Part shown: one piece after another, positions 6,445 to 15,515 of the stretch
How the letters are laid out: every line of letters begins with the position of its first letter
Position numbering within the stretch: the stretch's first letter is position 1
From: a virus
Virus record (IMG/VR): IMGVR_UViG_3300037070_003632
Coordinates: 1 to 20,655 of that record
DNA: 20,655 bases
Reading direction: 5' to 3' (one strand)
Position numbers and translations under genes: made by a program
Notes under the pieces: model-generated
What the model was told of the DNA's origin: nothing
The model's database searches: none
Seen by the model: the letters and a program-made list of their open reading frames with translations, nothing else

Positions 6445-8361
6445 GACGACGCGAACGATCCGTGGGGGGCGTGGCGAGGCCGCATCAAAGCCTCCCGAGC
6501 ACGCCGGGACGAACGCCTGCCGGAATGGCAGACGAACGTAGACGCACGCAAAGGCGCGCGGAGCGGCACGGACGCCGTGGATCGCCTCACCACGAACGAC
6601 CGGCGCATCATCGTCAACCAAGACTGGCCGATCACCAAGGCCAAGATTGCGCAGCTGTATTCGCAGACGCCCGAAGTCCGCCTGACGCCCCGCGATGACG
6701 CCTTCCGGCCCGCGGTGCCGGTGTTTGGCCGTGAGCTGAACGACACGATTGCGGCGGCGAGTGTCGGCACGACGATCGAAGAAGTCCTCGCGGATGTGGT
6801 CAACGCCTCCGGGATTGGCGCGGCGCTGGTGTCGTGCGAAGCGCGCACCGAAATGCGCGACGTGCCGATGGTGGACCCCGCGATGGTCCCACCGGAGTTA
6901 CAGGCGGAGATTCCGACGCAATCCGTGGAGCACACGGTGGATCGCCGGTTCCTCGCCCAGCGCATCTCGCCGGCCGACCTGCTGACCCCGGACGATTTCA
7001 CCGGCAGCGACTACGACCAGGCCCGCTGGTTGGGAGAAGACGGCCGCATGACGTGGCCGCAGTCGATGGCGGCGCTGGGGTTGACGGAAGAGCAGAAGGA
7101 GAAGGTCTGCGGCAAGGACAAGCGGGCCGGCAACAGCAGCACGTTGAACACGAGTACCGCGACGTTCAGCGATACCGATGTCGTCAACTACACCCAACTG
7201 TTCTACTGGCGGCATTACTACCACGCGGACGAAACGAACTTCAAAGCCCTCCAGCGGTTGGTGTTTGTCGAAGGCCTCGAAGAGCCCGTCATCAACGAAC
7301 CGTATCAGGCCCAGAAAAAACTCGAGGACGGGCGATTAGTCGGGGTCACGAAGAACCCGATTCGCGTCCTCACGCTGACGTACGTCTCCGACGACAGCCT
7401 GCCCCCGTCCGATTGCTCGATTGCCCGCGCCGCGATTAGTGAGCTCGAGCAGTCGCGCGATGCGATGGTGCAGCAGCGGAAGCACTCGATTCCCTTCCGG
7501 TGGGGCGACACCAACCGCATCAGCTCCAACATGCGGGCGAAGATCGACCAAGGCGAATATCAGGGGTTCATCTGGACGAACGGCCCCGGTGATCGCGCCA
7601 TTGGCGAAGTCGCCAGAGCCTCCTTCCCGCAAGAGAAGTTTGAGTTCGACAAGATCATCAAAGGCGACATCACCGAGCAGACGCAGGTCGGGACCAACCA
7701 GAACGGCGATTTTGCCTCCGGCGAACGCTCCGCCCGCGAAGCCGGGATCATCGAGAAGAACTTCCAGCGGCGAGTCGGGCAAGAACAAGACAAGGTCACG
7801 AAGTTCTTCATCGGGATTGCGGAAGTGCTGGCGGGGCATCTCGCGCTCTACGGCACCTTCGACCTCCCCGACATGCTGGGCGAGCAGCGGGAAGTCATCG
7901 CCAACGCCTTCACCTATTCGGTTAAAGCCGATTCGACGGTGCGGAAGGATGTGCAGCAGCGCATCGAAGAACTGAAAGAGTTCTACAACTTCACCGCGCA
8001 GACCGGCTATCTCAATCCCGAACCGCTGTTGCAGGAGTGGGCGGAACTGATTGATGCCCCGGATGGGGTGATCGTCCCGCCGCAACCGAAACCTCCCGAG
8101 CCCGTGAAGATTTCGGTGAGCAAGGCGGAAGACCTCCAAGACCAACTGTTTGTCGCGTTGTTGGTCCGCACCAACCAAGCCCCCAGCCCGGAAGACATGG
8201 CGGCAGCGGCGCAGATTATGGCGTCGCGGTTGGTGATTCCTGACGTGACGGCCCCCGCGCCGGAAGTGGAAGGTGGCGACGTGGAGACACCAGGCATCGC
8301 GCACCCGGAACGGGTGGAAGCGCCCAGAGTCAATAAACGCGACGAGGATGGCGGCGCATGA
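6442..8361 (+). CDS. Portal protein
   Basis: A 639-residue protein expected to form the dodecameric ring at one capsid vertex, through which DNA enters and leaves and to which the tail attaches. The N-terminal region has RLTTNDRRIIVNQDWPITKA and IAQLYSQTPEVRLTPRD (about 49-85). This is the 'native loop then helix then Tyr-x-Pro-x-Val' pattern of podoviral-type portals that bind a run of conserved helices before the wing domain. The middle includes LFYWRHYYHADE and a long helical stem, IIEKNFQRRVGQEQDKVTKF, near 437-456. The C-terminus is Pro/Glu-rich and probably disordered. Size is typical. It is downstream of the capsid rather than next to the terminase, which is unusual. Confidence 0.85.
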   Translation: MDDANDPWGAWRGRIKASRARRDERLPEWQTNVDARKGARSGTDAVDRLTTNDRRIIVNQDWPITKAKIAQLYSQTPEVRLTPRDDAFRPAVPVFGRELNDTIAAASVGTTIEEVLADVVNASGIGAALVSCEARTEMRDVPMVDPAMVPPELQAEIPTQSVEHTVDRRFLAQRISPADLLTPDDFTGSDYDQARWLGEDGRMTWPQSMAALGLTEEQKEKVCGKDKRAGNSSTLNTSTATFSDTDVVNYTQLFYWRHYYHADETNFKALQRLVFVEGLEEPVINEPYQAQKKLEDGRLVGVTKNPIRVLTLTYVSDDSLPPSDCSIARAAISELEQSRDAMVQQRKHSIPFRWGDTNRISSNMRAKIDQGEYQGFIWTNGPGDRAIGEVARASFPQEKFEFDKIIKGDITEQTQVGTNQNGDFASGERSAREAGIIEKNFQRRVGQEQDKVTKFFIGIAEVLAGHLALYGTFDLPDMLGEQREVIANAFTYSVKADSTVRKDVQQRIEELKEFYNFTAQTGYLNPEPLLQEWAELIDAPDGVIVPPQPKPPEPVKISVSKAEDLQDQLFVALLVRTNQAPSPEDMAAAAQIMASRLVIPDVTAPAPEVEGGDVETPGIAHPERVEAPRVNKRDEDGGA

Positions 8362-8699
8362 GATGTAACCGCTGTTTCAAATCGAAGGATGTCGGGGAGC
8401 ACGGGCACAACCTGTGCCCCTACGAACCACGCCGCTTCGCCCCTGTCGTCCGGCCGGATTCCATCCCGGGCGGGTTAGTGATTGAACACGGCCTCTGCAA
8501 CGCGGACGGCTCACCGCGCCGGTTTGACTCGCACTCGGAGATTCGGCAGGCGTGTGCGGTCAAAGGCCTCGTGCCGTGGGGGCACGTTTACGAAGAGTCC
8601 CGCACCAAGGATGCGCGGGTCAGAGCCGACTGGATGCAGAGCGGTGAAGCGCAGCGGGCCAAGGCGGATCGTGACGAACAGCGGCGGGCGCGTCGATGA
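8358..8699 (+). CDS. Small Cys/His protein, conserved phage type
   Basis: A 113-residue ORF beginning at an ATG that overlaps the portal stop (ATGA). The N-terminus MRCNRCF, with C3, C6, H15, H17 and C20, is a likely single zinc site. It continues DSIPGGLVIEHGLCN (about 39-53) and a SHSEIRQACAVKGLV helix, then a Lys/Arg/Asp-rich tail (KADRDEQRRARR). I associate this layout with small phage proteins encoded between portal and adaptor in environmental phages. Their function is not established. Its stop overlaps the next ATG by four bases, so it is tightly coupled within the head-tail operon. Confidence 0.75.
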   Translation: MRCNRCFKSKDVGEHGHNLCPYEPRRFAPVVRPDSIPGGLVIEHGLCNADGSPRRFDSHSEIRQACAVKGLVPWGHVYEESRTKDARVRADWMQSGEAQRAKADRDEQRRARR

Positions 8700-9940
8700 C
8701 CTTCGACCAGATTAAGACGGCGATCAAAGACTACGTGACGCTCTCCAGCACGGAGGCGGATACCCGTGTGGGGAAGGCGGTCAACCGCCACTATCGGCGG
8801 CTGACGTCCCAGTTAGGCCTTAACGCGGCGCGGTTCGTCACGCGCTCCGTGACGATGACCGAGGGCCAGCAGTACGTCATCTTCACGGAGATTGAGAAGA
8901 TCGATCGCATTCTCGACACGTCGGAGTCGGCGTCGATTCGCCAGCTGACCGAAGTCAACCTGCACGAGATTCGCACCACCCAGCCATCGACGGGTGCGCC
9001 GACGAAATGGGCACTCCGCAACACCGATGCGGATTCGGTGACGGTGCTGACGGATACCGTCCCAGCCACGGGTTCTTCGTGGGACTTGCAGGCGGACGGG
9101 TGGACGACCCTCAGCGATCTCTCTGGGAGTGACGAGCCGGTGTTCCCGGAATCGTTCCACGACATTCTCGTGTGGTCGGTGATTGCGGAAGAACTGCTGA
9201 AGAAGGAAAAGGACAAGCTCGCGCGCACCTACGAGCAGAAAGCGGCCGGGCTGCTCAGCGAACTCAAATTCCATCTGGCAGATTCCCCGACGCTCACGAC
9301 ACGACAAGCCAGTGCCCACAGCGGCATGGGGTCTGGGGGCGCGGGGAGCGGAGGCGGGACGTTAGGGGGGACCGCCTTTACGCAAACCGCGCTCCAGACG
9401 TTCGACCGGGGAGCGGGGATCGCCCCGTTTGCGGTGCAGCAGAGTGACGCCGCGAAGGTCACGAACCTCGACGCGGACAAACTGGATGGGTATAACGAAT
9501 CCGCGTTCGCCAAGCTCGCGGACAACGAGACGGTGGCCGGCACCTGGACATTCTCGGCGGATGTCTACACCGTGGCCTGGACGGACTATTCGGCCACTTC
9601 CACGGTGACGGGATGGGCGGCCACCCCCACGGTTGGGATTTTCTATAAGCGCCTCGGTCGCCTGGTCTACGTCAATTTTTCCATCTCGGGGACCAGTAAC
9701 GACACCGTGGTCACCTTCACCCTGCCCTACACCTCGGTCAACGTCTCGCCTACCAACGTCTTCGGTGGGGCGCTGACCAACGCCGCCGACAACGGCGCGA
9801 CCCTGACGGTGGCGAGCAAGGTGCGGCTCAGCGGCAACGCTTCGACCGTTTCGTGCTTTGCCAACATGGGGACAGGGGGATGGACGGGCTCAGGGACCAA
9901 GACGGTACAGGGGTCGTTCTGGTATGAGGCCGCGAGTTAG
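8696..9940 (+). CDS. Head-tail adaptor-like protein fused to a fibre-like C-terminal domain
   Basis: A 414-residue two-part protein. Residues 1-200 begin MTFDQIKTAIKDYVTLSS with KAVNRHYRRL, have a beta-rich middle, and end in helical DILVWSVIAEELLKKEKDKLARTYEQKA. This is the helix-strand-helix plan of ring proteins that dock on the portal. Residues 205-225 are a Gly/Ser linker (SGMGSGGAGSGGG at 209-221). Residues 256-286 carry NLDADKLDGYNESAFAKLADN and TVAGTWTF, a motif seen in phage tail fibres. Residues 300-414 are a Thr/Asn/Gly-rich beta domain with RLGRLVYVNFSISGTSN. The fusion would place fibre-like knobs directly on the connector. Domain boundaries are estimated by eye. The adaptor call is inferred from position and pattern. 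Confidence 0.7.
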   Translation: MTFDQIKTAIKDYVTLSSTEADTRVGKAVNRHYRRLTSQLGLNAARFVTRSVTMTEGQQYVIFTEIEKIDRILDTSESASIRQLTEVNLHEIRTTQPSTGAPTKWALRNTDADSVTVLTDTVPATGSSWDLQADGWTTLSDLSGSDEPVFPESFHDILVWSVIAEELLKKEKDKLARTYEQKAAGLLSELKFHLADSPTLTTRQASAHSGMGSGGAGSGGGTLGGTAFTQTALQTFDRGAGIAPFAVQQSDAAKVTNLDADKLDGYNESAFAKLADNETVAGTWTFSADVYTVAWTDYSATSTVTGWAATPTVGIFYKRLGRLVYVNFSISGTSNDTVVTFTLPYTSVNVSPTNVFGGALTNAADNGATLTVASKVRLSGNASTVSCFANMGTGGWTGSGTKTVQGSFWYEAAS

Positions 9941-11898
9941 TGGCGGACTTCATCCTCAACAGCTTGCGGGGTGGGATGAATAACACCGACCCGCCCCTCA
10001 GCCTGACGGACGACCAGTGCGTCTCGGCGGTCAACGTCGAGTGGGTGGATTCCATGCTGGCGGAACGCCGCAGAGGGATGGCGGCCATTGACCTCTCCGC
10101 CGCACTGGAAGCCGAGAGCGAGATTGCGTTTCTCACCAGGCATCTCCCGTCCAACACCGAAGCGGACGCGGAGCTGTGGGTGTACGCGATCACTGGTACC
10201 GCCACCGACACGCTCGCCCGCAAGACGACCAGTTGGTCTGAAATCACGATGACCGACGCGAACACGCTGACCAATGGGGCCGCCTACCGGATGCAGGCAG
10301 TGACGCTGCATGGGAAGCTCTTCGTCGCCTACCAGGACAACGTGACGTTTCGGCTGCATGTGTGGGACGGCACGTCCTTTCGTCGCGTGGGATTGATTGC
10401 GCCCTCGGCCGCCCCCACGGGGGCGAACACGGGCACGCCCGGCGTGGCGTTCACTGGGACGCGGTATTACCGCACCCGTGACGTGGTGCTGTCAGGCTCA
10501 ATCATCCTGCTTCGATCGGAACCCACCGCCGTCCTGACGTTTGCGCCGAGCGGAACGGGGACCGGCGTGGTCGTGACTAAACCATTGAACATGGGCGAAG
10601 GCGCGACCCACTGGGAACTCGAAGCGAGCACCGATAACGCGGACTTCTACCGCATCGCCCGCACGGTCGTCGGCACCACCACCGTGACGGATAGCGTGGT
10701 GTATGCGACGGGCTACGCCACCACAGGCACCCTCTCAGAGCAGATTGGTGATTACGAACTCCCGCACAGCGCGAAGTTCCTGCTGGTCGATGAGGACCGA
10801 CTGATTCTGCTCGGGCATCACAGCCTGTTGCACAACGGTGTGGCGATGGGCTCACGGATGGCGTGGACCCCCGTATTCAACGATCCCGGTGTCGGGAACG
10901 ATGAGCGGATTCCGTTGGACCCCGTGAGTTACCGCGACCTCGATACCTACGAGGGCGGGGACATCACCGGAGGCGTTGGGCCGGTCAACGGAGAGATTTG
11001 GATCTTCAAACGGTCGCACATCTACAAGGCGGTCCGGACGAACGTCCGCACGAATGCCTACGACGTGACCAACATCTCCAAGAAGCGCGGGGCCATCGAA
11101 GGCAGCATCGTGGAAGCCGTCGATCAGTTGGGTAGCCCCTGCGTCTACTTCCTCGATCCGAAGGTGGGGCCGTGCCGCGTCGGGTCCGATGGGGTGGTGC
11201 AACGCTGCGGCCGCGACATCTGGACGACGTGGAAAACGGTCAACCTGAACGCGACCAAGGTGGTCAGTCGGGTGTTGTTCTACGACAACGTGGGTCAGGT
11301 GCAGTGGCACGTCGCCACGGGGAGTTCCAACGTCCCCAATAAAGTCCTCGTGTTGCATGTCGAGCAGACCCGCGACACCCGCAAAGGCGTCCGTGGGGGC
11401 TGGGCGATTTGGGACGGGGACCGGGCCGGTGTCCTCTCGGCCTGTCTCTACTCGACGAACATCGACGCGAATGCGGCGCGCAATCTGACGCTCGTGCCGT
11501 TCGTCGGCTTAGCCGCCTCGGCCACGGTCTGTCAGACGGACACGGGGACCACGGATAACGGCACGGAGTTTACCGCGTCGATTCAGACGAAGCCGTACGC
11601 CCCCGCGACGATTCTGAACAAATTCGGGGTGATGAACGGGGCATTGTTGGCGGCGGCGGAAGCCGATGCCGTGGTGGATGTGGTCGCCACGCGGGACTTC
11701 GGGTTGGAGACGCTGACGGCCATTGAAGTGCCACTCGATGCCACCGCCTCGGAAACCTCGGTGATCAAGGCATTGGATGCGTTGACGTTCAGCGAGTTGA
11801 CCACGGTGGACTTCACCATTTCAGACAACGCCGACAACGCGGGGCGGTGGGAGATTAACCAGTTGGCCTTGCGGGAACGCCCGGAGCAGAGCAGCTAA
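9940..11898 (+). CDS. Tail nozzle / tail-tube-like structural protein (beta-rich)
   Basis: A 652-residue beta-rich protein starting with GTG that overlaps the preceding TAG by one base. The N-terminus GGMNNTDPPLSL (11-22), followed by ERRRGMAAID (42-51), matches the 'Gly-Gly-x-Asn ... native Pro ... Arg-Arg-Gly' pattern of nozzle or stabilisation proteins such as T7 gp12 and P22 gp10. Long runs of alternating strands (for example TGTGVVVTKPLN and GATHWELEAS) fit a beta-propeller or tube fold. It lies after the adaptor and before the collar protein, as expected for the distal part of a short tail. No enzymatic motif is visible. The exact name is uncertain, since only the order and N-terminal pattern support it. 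Confidence 0.7.
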   Translation: MADFILNSLRGGMNNTDPPLSLTDDQCVSAVNVEWVDSMLAERRRGMAAIDLSAALEAESEIAFLTRHLPSNTEADAELWVYAITGTATDTLARKTTSWSEITMTDANTLTNGAAYRMQAVTLHGKLFVAYQDNVTFRLHVWDGTSFRRVGLIAPSAAPTGANTGTPGVAFTGTRYYRTRDVVLSGSIILLRSEPTAVLTFAPSGTGTGVVVTKPLNMGEGATHWELEASTDNADFYRIARTVVGTTTVTDSVVYATGYATTGTLSEQIGDYELPHSAKFLLVDEDRLILLGHHSLLHNGVAMGSRMAWTPVFNDPGVGNDERIPLDPVSYRDLDTYEGGDITGGVGPVNGEIWIFKRSHIYKAVRTNVRTNAYDVTNISKKRGAIEGSIVEAVDQLGSPCVYFLDPKVGPCRVGSDGVVQRCGRDIWTTWKTVNLNATKVVSRVLFYDNVGQVQWHVATGSSNVPNKVLVLHVEQTRDTRKGVRGGWAIWDGDRAGVLSACLYSTNIDANAARNLTLVPFVGLAASATVCQTDTGTTDNGTEFTASIQTKPYAPATILNKFGVMNGALLAAAEADAVVDVVATRDFGLETLTAIEVPLDATASETSVIKALDALTFSELTTVDFTISDNADNAGRWEINQLALRERPEQSS

Positions 11899-12242
11899 TG
11901 CTGTCCCTCCGCAACCGCAACAGTCTCCCGCCAGCCGTGGCGCGTGAGTTCGACCAGTTGGTCGGACGGCTGAATGCGCTGCTGTCCGTGACGTTGGATG
12001 GGCAAGGGAACGCCCCGAGCCAACCGCCAGTGGGGTCGGTGGTGGCGTTTGGCCGCGCGGCGTCTCCGTCGTCTCGTTGGTTGGTCTGTGACGGCCGCGA
12101 AGTCGAGCGCCTGAAATACCCGCAACTCTTTGCGGTGATCGGCACCACGTTTGGGCCGGGGAACGGATCGACGACCTTCAATCTCCCCGATGGCACACCG
12201 GACGCCGCGTTAGCGGTCGTCTATCTCATTTTGGCGCAGTAG
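11898..12242 (+). CDS. Phage tail-collar domain protein
   Basis: A 114-residue protein whose ATG shares one base with the preceding TAA. Residues 1-40 are a helical lead, and residues 44-103 match the tail-collar domain. PPVGSVVAFG starts it, WLVCDGREV (61-69) is the usual 'W-x-x-C-D-G' turn, YPQLFAVIGTTFG (74-86) follows, and FNLPDGT (94-100) closes it. Collar domains occur at fibre tips and tail hubs where they help attachment. This is a minimal single-domain version, without a repetitive fibre shaft. It may be an adhesin-like tip mounted on the nozzle protein encoded just upstream. Confidence 0.88.
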   Translation: MLSLRNRNSLPPAVAREFDQLVGRLNALLSVTLDGQGNAPSQPPVGSVVAFGRAASPSSRWLVCDGREVERLKYPQLFAVIGTTFGPGNGSTTFNLPDGTPDAALAVVYLILAQ

Positions 12243-12249
12243 GACACAC

Positions 12250-13236
12250 ATGCCTGATTTTGATGGGTGGTTGGACGAACTCTCGAAACGCACCGGGGCT
12301 TCCGTCGAAGAGTCCGATCGGGAGCGGTTGAGAAACACCAACCCAGACGATCCGAACAACCCGGACAACAACGACACCACGCGGCTGATGCAGGCGTACG
12401 AAAGCCAGTATGCGGAGCGTGGACGGTCGGGGCAGACCGGCTCTGGAACGGATTCGTCGGAGCGGACGGCGCAGGGCTACGGCTCGGGGCGTGGAGAAAC
12501 CGCCGATGACCGCGCCCCAGCGGCGTCCGTGGCGAAGTCGTGGCTCTCACCCGGTATGCCGGGATCGGGTGGGGGGCAGGCGTCGTATGGGCAGGGCTCA
12601 CCTGTCAACAGCCTGTTTCCCGACTGGTACCGCGAACTCCTGACCCGGCAACAGCAGCAGATGGAGACGCAGCAGGCGGAAACCAAAGCGCGCGGGGATG
12701 CGCTCTACGGCCAGTTGAATCAGCGGGCCACGCAGGGCTTAGCGGTGGACCGCAATGATCCCATCATTCGCCAGCAGGCGGATGCGTTCTCCGCGAATGC
12801 GGAGCGGTCGAAGCGGGAGTACCTCGCGGACACGGCGGAGCGGGCAGGGCCGTTGGGGAACATTCTCGGAGAGCAGCGACTGGCGTCCGAGAAGTACGGC
12901 CAGATGACGGGCGAGTTTGAAGCGCAGCTCGTGGGCCGGGAACTGACGGCACGGCGAGAGGAAATCTCGGACGCCCTGCATATGTCCGCAGGCCTGTTGA
13001 GCGGCGAGCAGACGCGCAACCTGCAACAGCAACTCGCCATGCTCGATCAGGCCATTGCGGAGGCGGGGGTTGGGTTGTCGGCACGCGGGCAGGATCTCGA
13101 CTTCCAGCTTGGGAATCGCGGGCTGGACGTGAGTATGCGCGGGCAGGACATGGGCATGGATCAGTTCCTCCGCGATCTCGCCTTGCGGGAATGGGATCGC
13201 GGGCAGTACTGGGACTACAACTGGGCGGGGCTCTAA
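12250..13236 (+). CDS. Probable internal virion / structural protein with RGQD repeats
   Basis: A 328-residue hydrophilic protein with AGGACA (12241-12246) as ribosome site. Residues 28-42 are Asn/Asp/Pro-rich, and 60-115 are Gly/Ser-rich and probably disordered. Residues 125-235 are long charged helices rich in Gln, Ala, Glu and Arg. The C-terminus has a quasi-repeat, ARGQDLDFQLGNRGLD then MRGQDMGMDQFL, ending WDRGQYWDYNWAGL. That Gly-x-Asp/Gln-Asp repeat with an aromatic end is a pattern I know from virion-associated proteins of environmental short-tailed phages. There is no lytic or protease motif. It starts a block of four proteins likely to be packaged in the head and ejected with DNA. 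Confidence 0.65.
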   Translation: MPDFDGWLDELSKRTGASVEESDRERLRNTNPDDPNNPDNNDTTRLMQAYESQYAERGRSGQTGSGTDSSERTAQGYGSGRGETADDRAPAASVAKSWLSPGMPGSGGGQASYGQGSPVNSLFPDWYRELLTRQQQQMETQQAETKARGDALYGQLNQRATQGLAVDRNDPIIRQQADAFSANAERSKREYLADTAERAGPLGNILGEQRLASEKYGQMTGEFEAQLVGRELTARREEISDALHMSAGLLSGEQTRNLQQQLAMLDQAIAEAGVGLSARGQDLDFQLGNRGLDVSMRGQDMGMDQFLRDLALREWDRGQYWDYNWAGL

Positions 13237-13248
13237 GGAGTTAGACGA

Positions 13249-14430
13249 ATGTCGATGCGGCCAATGAACCTCTCGCGGGAAGAAATGATCCGCATGGGTT
13301 ACAACATGGGGCAAATCTCGCAAGAGGAGATTGATCGCCAGCGCGCCGAGCGCGAGGCGCTTCCGCCACTGCCGCCTCCGCCAGTGCTGCAACACAGCAC
13401 GTCGTCTCCGAGCGGCGGCGGTGGGCCTGTCCCGACACGCAAGACGGACCAGTCGCAGGTGGATCAGTGGAATGCCCAGATGCGGCAGTCCCCGGTCTAT
13501 CTCCAGTACATGCAGTCACAGGGGCTCCCGACGGATGGCCGCGTGAAGCTCTCCAAGTCGCAGCAGGAAGGGCTAGAGAAAGCCTTGGCGGCGGCGGGGA
13601 TGCCCGTCCCGGGTGGGATGCACATCGATCAGGGCGGGAACCTGAATCAGAAAAACCGATTGGTGCGGAACACCGCCATTGCGGCTGGCATCGCGGCCGG
13701 CGGCTACTTCGCGGCTCCGGCGATTGCGGGCGCGTTAGGCGCTGGTGGGGCAGCCAGTGGCGCGGGCGCAGCGGCGCTGCCAACAAGCCTTGCTGGTGAA
13801 ATGACAGGACTAGTCAGTGGCACTACTGCCATGGCTGGCACTGGAGGCGCGGCGGGTGGGGCCGGGTGGCTGGCGTCGCTCGGAGGCGCAAAGGGTGTGA
13901 TGGGACTCGCCGGCACGGGACTCAGCGCCTACGCCAACAGCCAAGCACAGAACCGCGATGCCACGCTCGGCGCGCAGTCGGATATGGAGCGGGCCATCAT
14001 TGCGCGGGAAGGTCTGGAAACCGTCCGCGATCGGGACCAGTTCGATCAAGGGATTGCGCGTGAGCAGGAAGGGCGCGTCGGCCGCGATGATGCGTGGAAG
14101 AAGCTGCTCTCGGCACAGCGCACACTGAGCCCCGGCCCCCGTCCGCAGCTCTCGCCGTATTCCGTGGCGCCACGGCAGGCCACTGACATGGAACGCAGCG
14201 GGGCGGAGGCGATGACACAGGAAGTCATGGGTCGGTTGCAGGGTGGGAATCCGATTCAGGCACCGGCCCGCCGCGCACCATTGGGTGCGCCTGCGATGGA
14301 CCCGTCCCTGATGAAGCCCGGTGGACTGGAATCCACGCTGGGCTGGTTGTCACCGCTGCTCCAAGCCGGAAGCCGCATCCCGATGCGGGGCTCGCCCCCG
14401 ATCTCATCGAAGATGCCGATTAGGTATTAG
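13249..14430 (+). CDS. Probable ejection protein with Gly/Ala hydrophobic segment
   Basis: A 393-residue protein with an AAGGAG site (13235-13240) that overlaps the previous stop. Residues 1-35 are charged helix, 38-66 a Pro/Ser/Gly linker, and 67-127 helical. Residues 141-227 are a long Ala/Gly/Ile-rich hydrophobic run, starting NTAIAAGIAAGGYFAAPAIAG, that could span a membrane several times or pack as a bundle. The C-terminal third is charged then Pro-rich. A mostly soluble protein with one Gly/Ala-rich hydrophobic core is typical of pore-forming ejection proteins that carry phage DNA across the envelope. No lysozyme or transglycosylase residues are visible. The assignment is by composition and neighbours. 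Confidence 0.6.
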   Translation: MSMRPMNLSREEMIRMGYNMGQISQEEIDRQRAEREALPPLPPPPVLQHSTSSPSGGGGPVPTRKTDQSQVDQWNAQMRQSPVYLQYMQSQGLPTDGRVKLSKSQQEGLEKALAAAGMPVPGGMHIDQGGNLNQKNRLVRNTAIAAGIAAGGYFAAPAIAGALGAGGAASGAGAAALPTSLAGEMTGLVSGTTAMAGTGGAAGGAGWLASLGGAKGVMGLAGTGLSAYANSQAQNRDATLGAQSDMERAIIAREGLETVRDRDQFDQGIAREQEGRVGRDDAWKKLLSAQRTLSPGPRPQLSPYSVAPRQATDMERSGAEAMTQEVMGRLQGGNPIQAPARRAPLGAPAMDPSLMKPGGLESTLGWLSPLLQAGSRIPMRGSPPISSKMPIRY

Positions 14431-14432
14431 CC

Positions 14433-15515
14433 ATGCCATACGGATTCACGAGTCCCGGCGCGAACGCGGGCAACGCCATTTTGCAAGAGTTGATGCAGCG
14501 CGAGGAACTGAAGCGCCAGCAGATGCTCGACCAGATGGCGCAGCAGCAGCGCACGTCCCAGCAGGACCAGCAGCAGCAAGAGCTGATGTTGCGGGCGGAG
14601 GAACAGCGGCAGCAGCAGGAACGCCTCGCCGCACAGGACGCCGCACGCGCAGAGGCACAGCAAGCCGCCACGCGCAAAGAGCAGAACACCATCGGCGTAC
14701 GCGGAATGATGGCGGATGCGATGACGCAGGGGCCGTTGACCCCGGACTCGGCCAAGACCATCGGCATCATGGCGTTCCGTGAGGGCATGGACGCGCCACC
14801 CGAAGTGCAGGCGATGCAGACGCAGGAGGCGGAGGCCCAGAAGCGCGGTGCCTCACTCGCGGACTACGAAGCGCGGCAGATGATCGACGCGAGCGTGGAC
14901 CCACGCGAGTCAGAGCGGTATCGCACGGTCGGTGGGTCGATCTTCGACACCGAGACGCGCGGCTTCATGTCACCACCGGAGCAGGGCGGACGCAACGCGG
15001 GCGGCGGGCGGAGCGGCGAGTCACCGGCTGAGGACTACACGGCGCGCTCACAGGGGCGGTTGTTCAAAGCGATTACCGACCTTGAGCCGCAGATCGGCCC
15101 AAACACTGTCGGGACGTGGCGCGCGAAGGGTTCGCGGGCGGTGCAGGCACTCACGCCTGGCGAAGCCAACCCAACGGTGAACTTCGATGCGGCGCTTGGG
15201 CAAATCAAGGCGCTGATCGGGTTCAACGAATTGAACCAGATGCGGCGGGCGTCCCCCACGGGTGGCGCGCTCGGACAGGTGAGCGAACGCGAGCTGGCCT
15301 ATTTACAGTCGGTAGTCGGCGCGCTCGATCCGAATCAAGAAGAATCCCAGTTCCGCGCGCAACTCCAGAAGGTCAAGGACGAGGTTCAGCACGTCGTGGA
15401 TTACGGGCTCGGCGGGGCACCAGGTGGGCGGGCATCTGGCGCGGGGCCGGGGCCAACTGCGAAGCCGACAGCGGCGGACCTGATCCGAAAGTATGGCGGT
15501 GGCAATGCCCGGTGA
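14433..15515 (+). CDS. Q-rich coiled-coil internal virion protein
   Basis: A 360-residue protein, ATG three bases after the preceding stop. Residues 19-83 are a Gln/Glu/Arg/Ala-rich coiled coil with Gln runs (QQDQQQQ). Residues 85-200 are mixed and end in a Gly-rich linker. Residues about 203-323 form a conserved helical domain, with VNFDAALGQIKALIGFNELN (249-268), MRRASPTGGALGQVSERELA (270-289) and LQSVVGALDPNQ (291-302). The 'ASPTGGALGQVS' turn with a following helix recurs in virion proteins of many tailed phages, including DNA-transfer-type proteins. Role: probably part of the ejected inner-head complex. Certainty about the domain family is good; the specific job is inferred. Confidence 0.7.
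   Translation: MPYGFTSPGANAGNAILQELMQREELKRQQMLDQMAQQQRTSQQDQQQQELMLRAEEQRQQQERLAAQDAARAEAQQAATRKEQNTIGVRGMMADAMTQGPLTPDSAKTIGIMAFREGMDAPPEVQAMQTQEAEAQKRGASLADYEARQMIDASVDPRESERYRTVGGSIFDTETRGFMSPPEQGGRNAGGGRSGESPAEDYTARSQGRLFKAITDLEPQIGPNTVGTWRAKGSRAVQALTPGEANPTVNFDAALGQIKALIGFNELNQMRRASPTGGALGQVSERELAYLQSVVGALDPNQEESQFRAQLQKVKDEVQHVVDYGLGGAPGGRASGAGPGPTAKPTAADLIRKYGGGNAR

Noticed and set aside
7336-8304. 322-codon minus-strand ORF opposite the portal
   Set aside because: No motif, Arg/His-rich antisense shadow of the portal gene.
8696-9940. Possible diversity-generating retroelement target in the fibre-like C-terminus
   Set aside because: No reverse transcriptase or template repeat is present in the window, and no adenine-rich variable region was seen.
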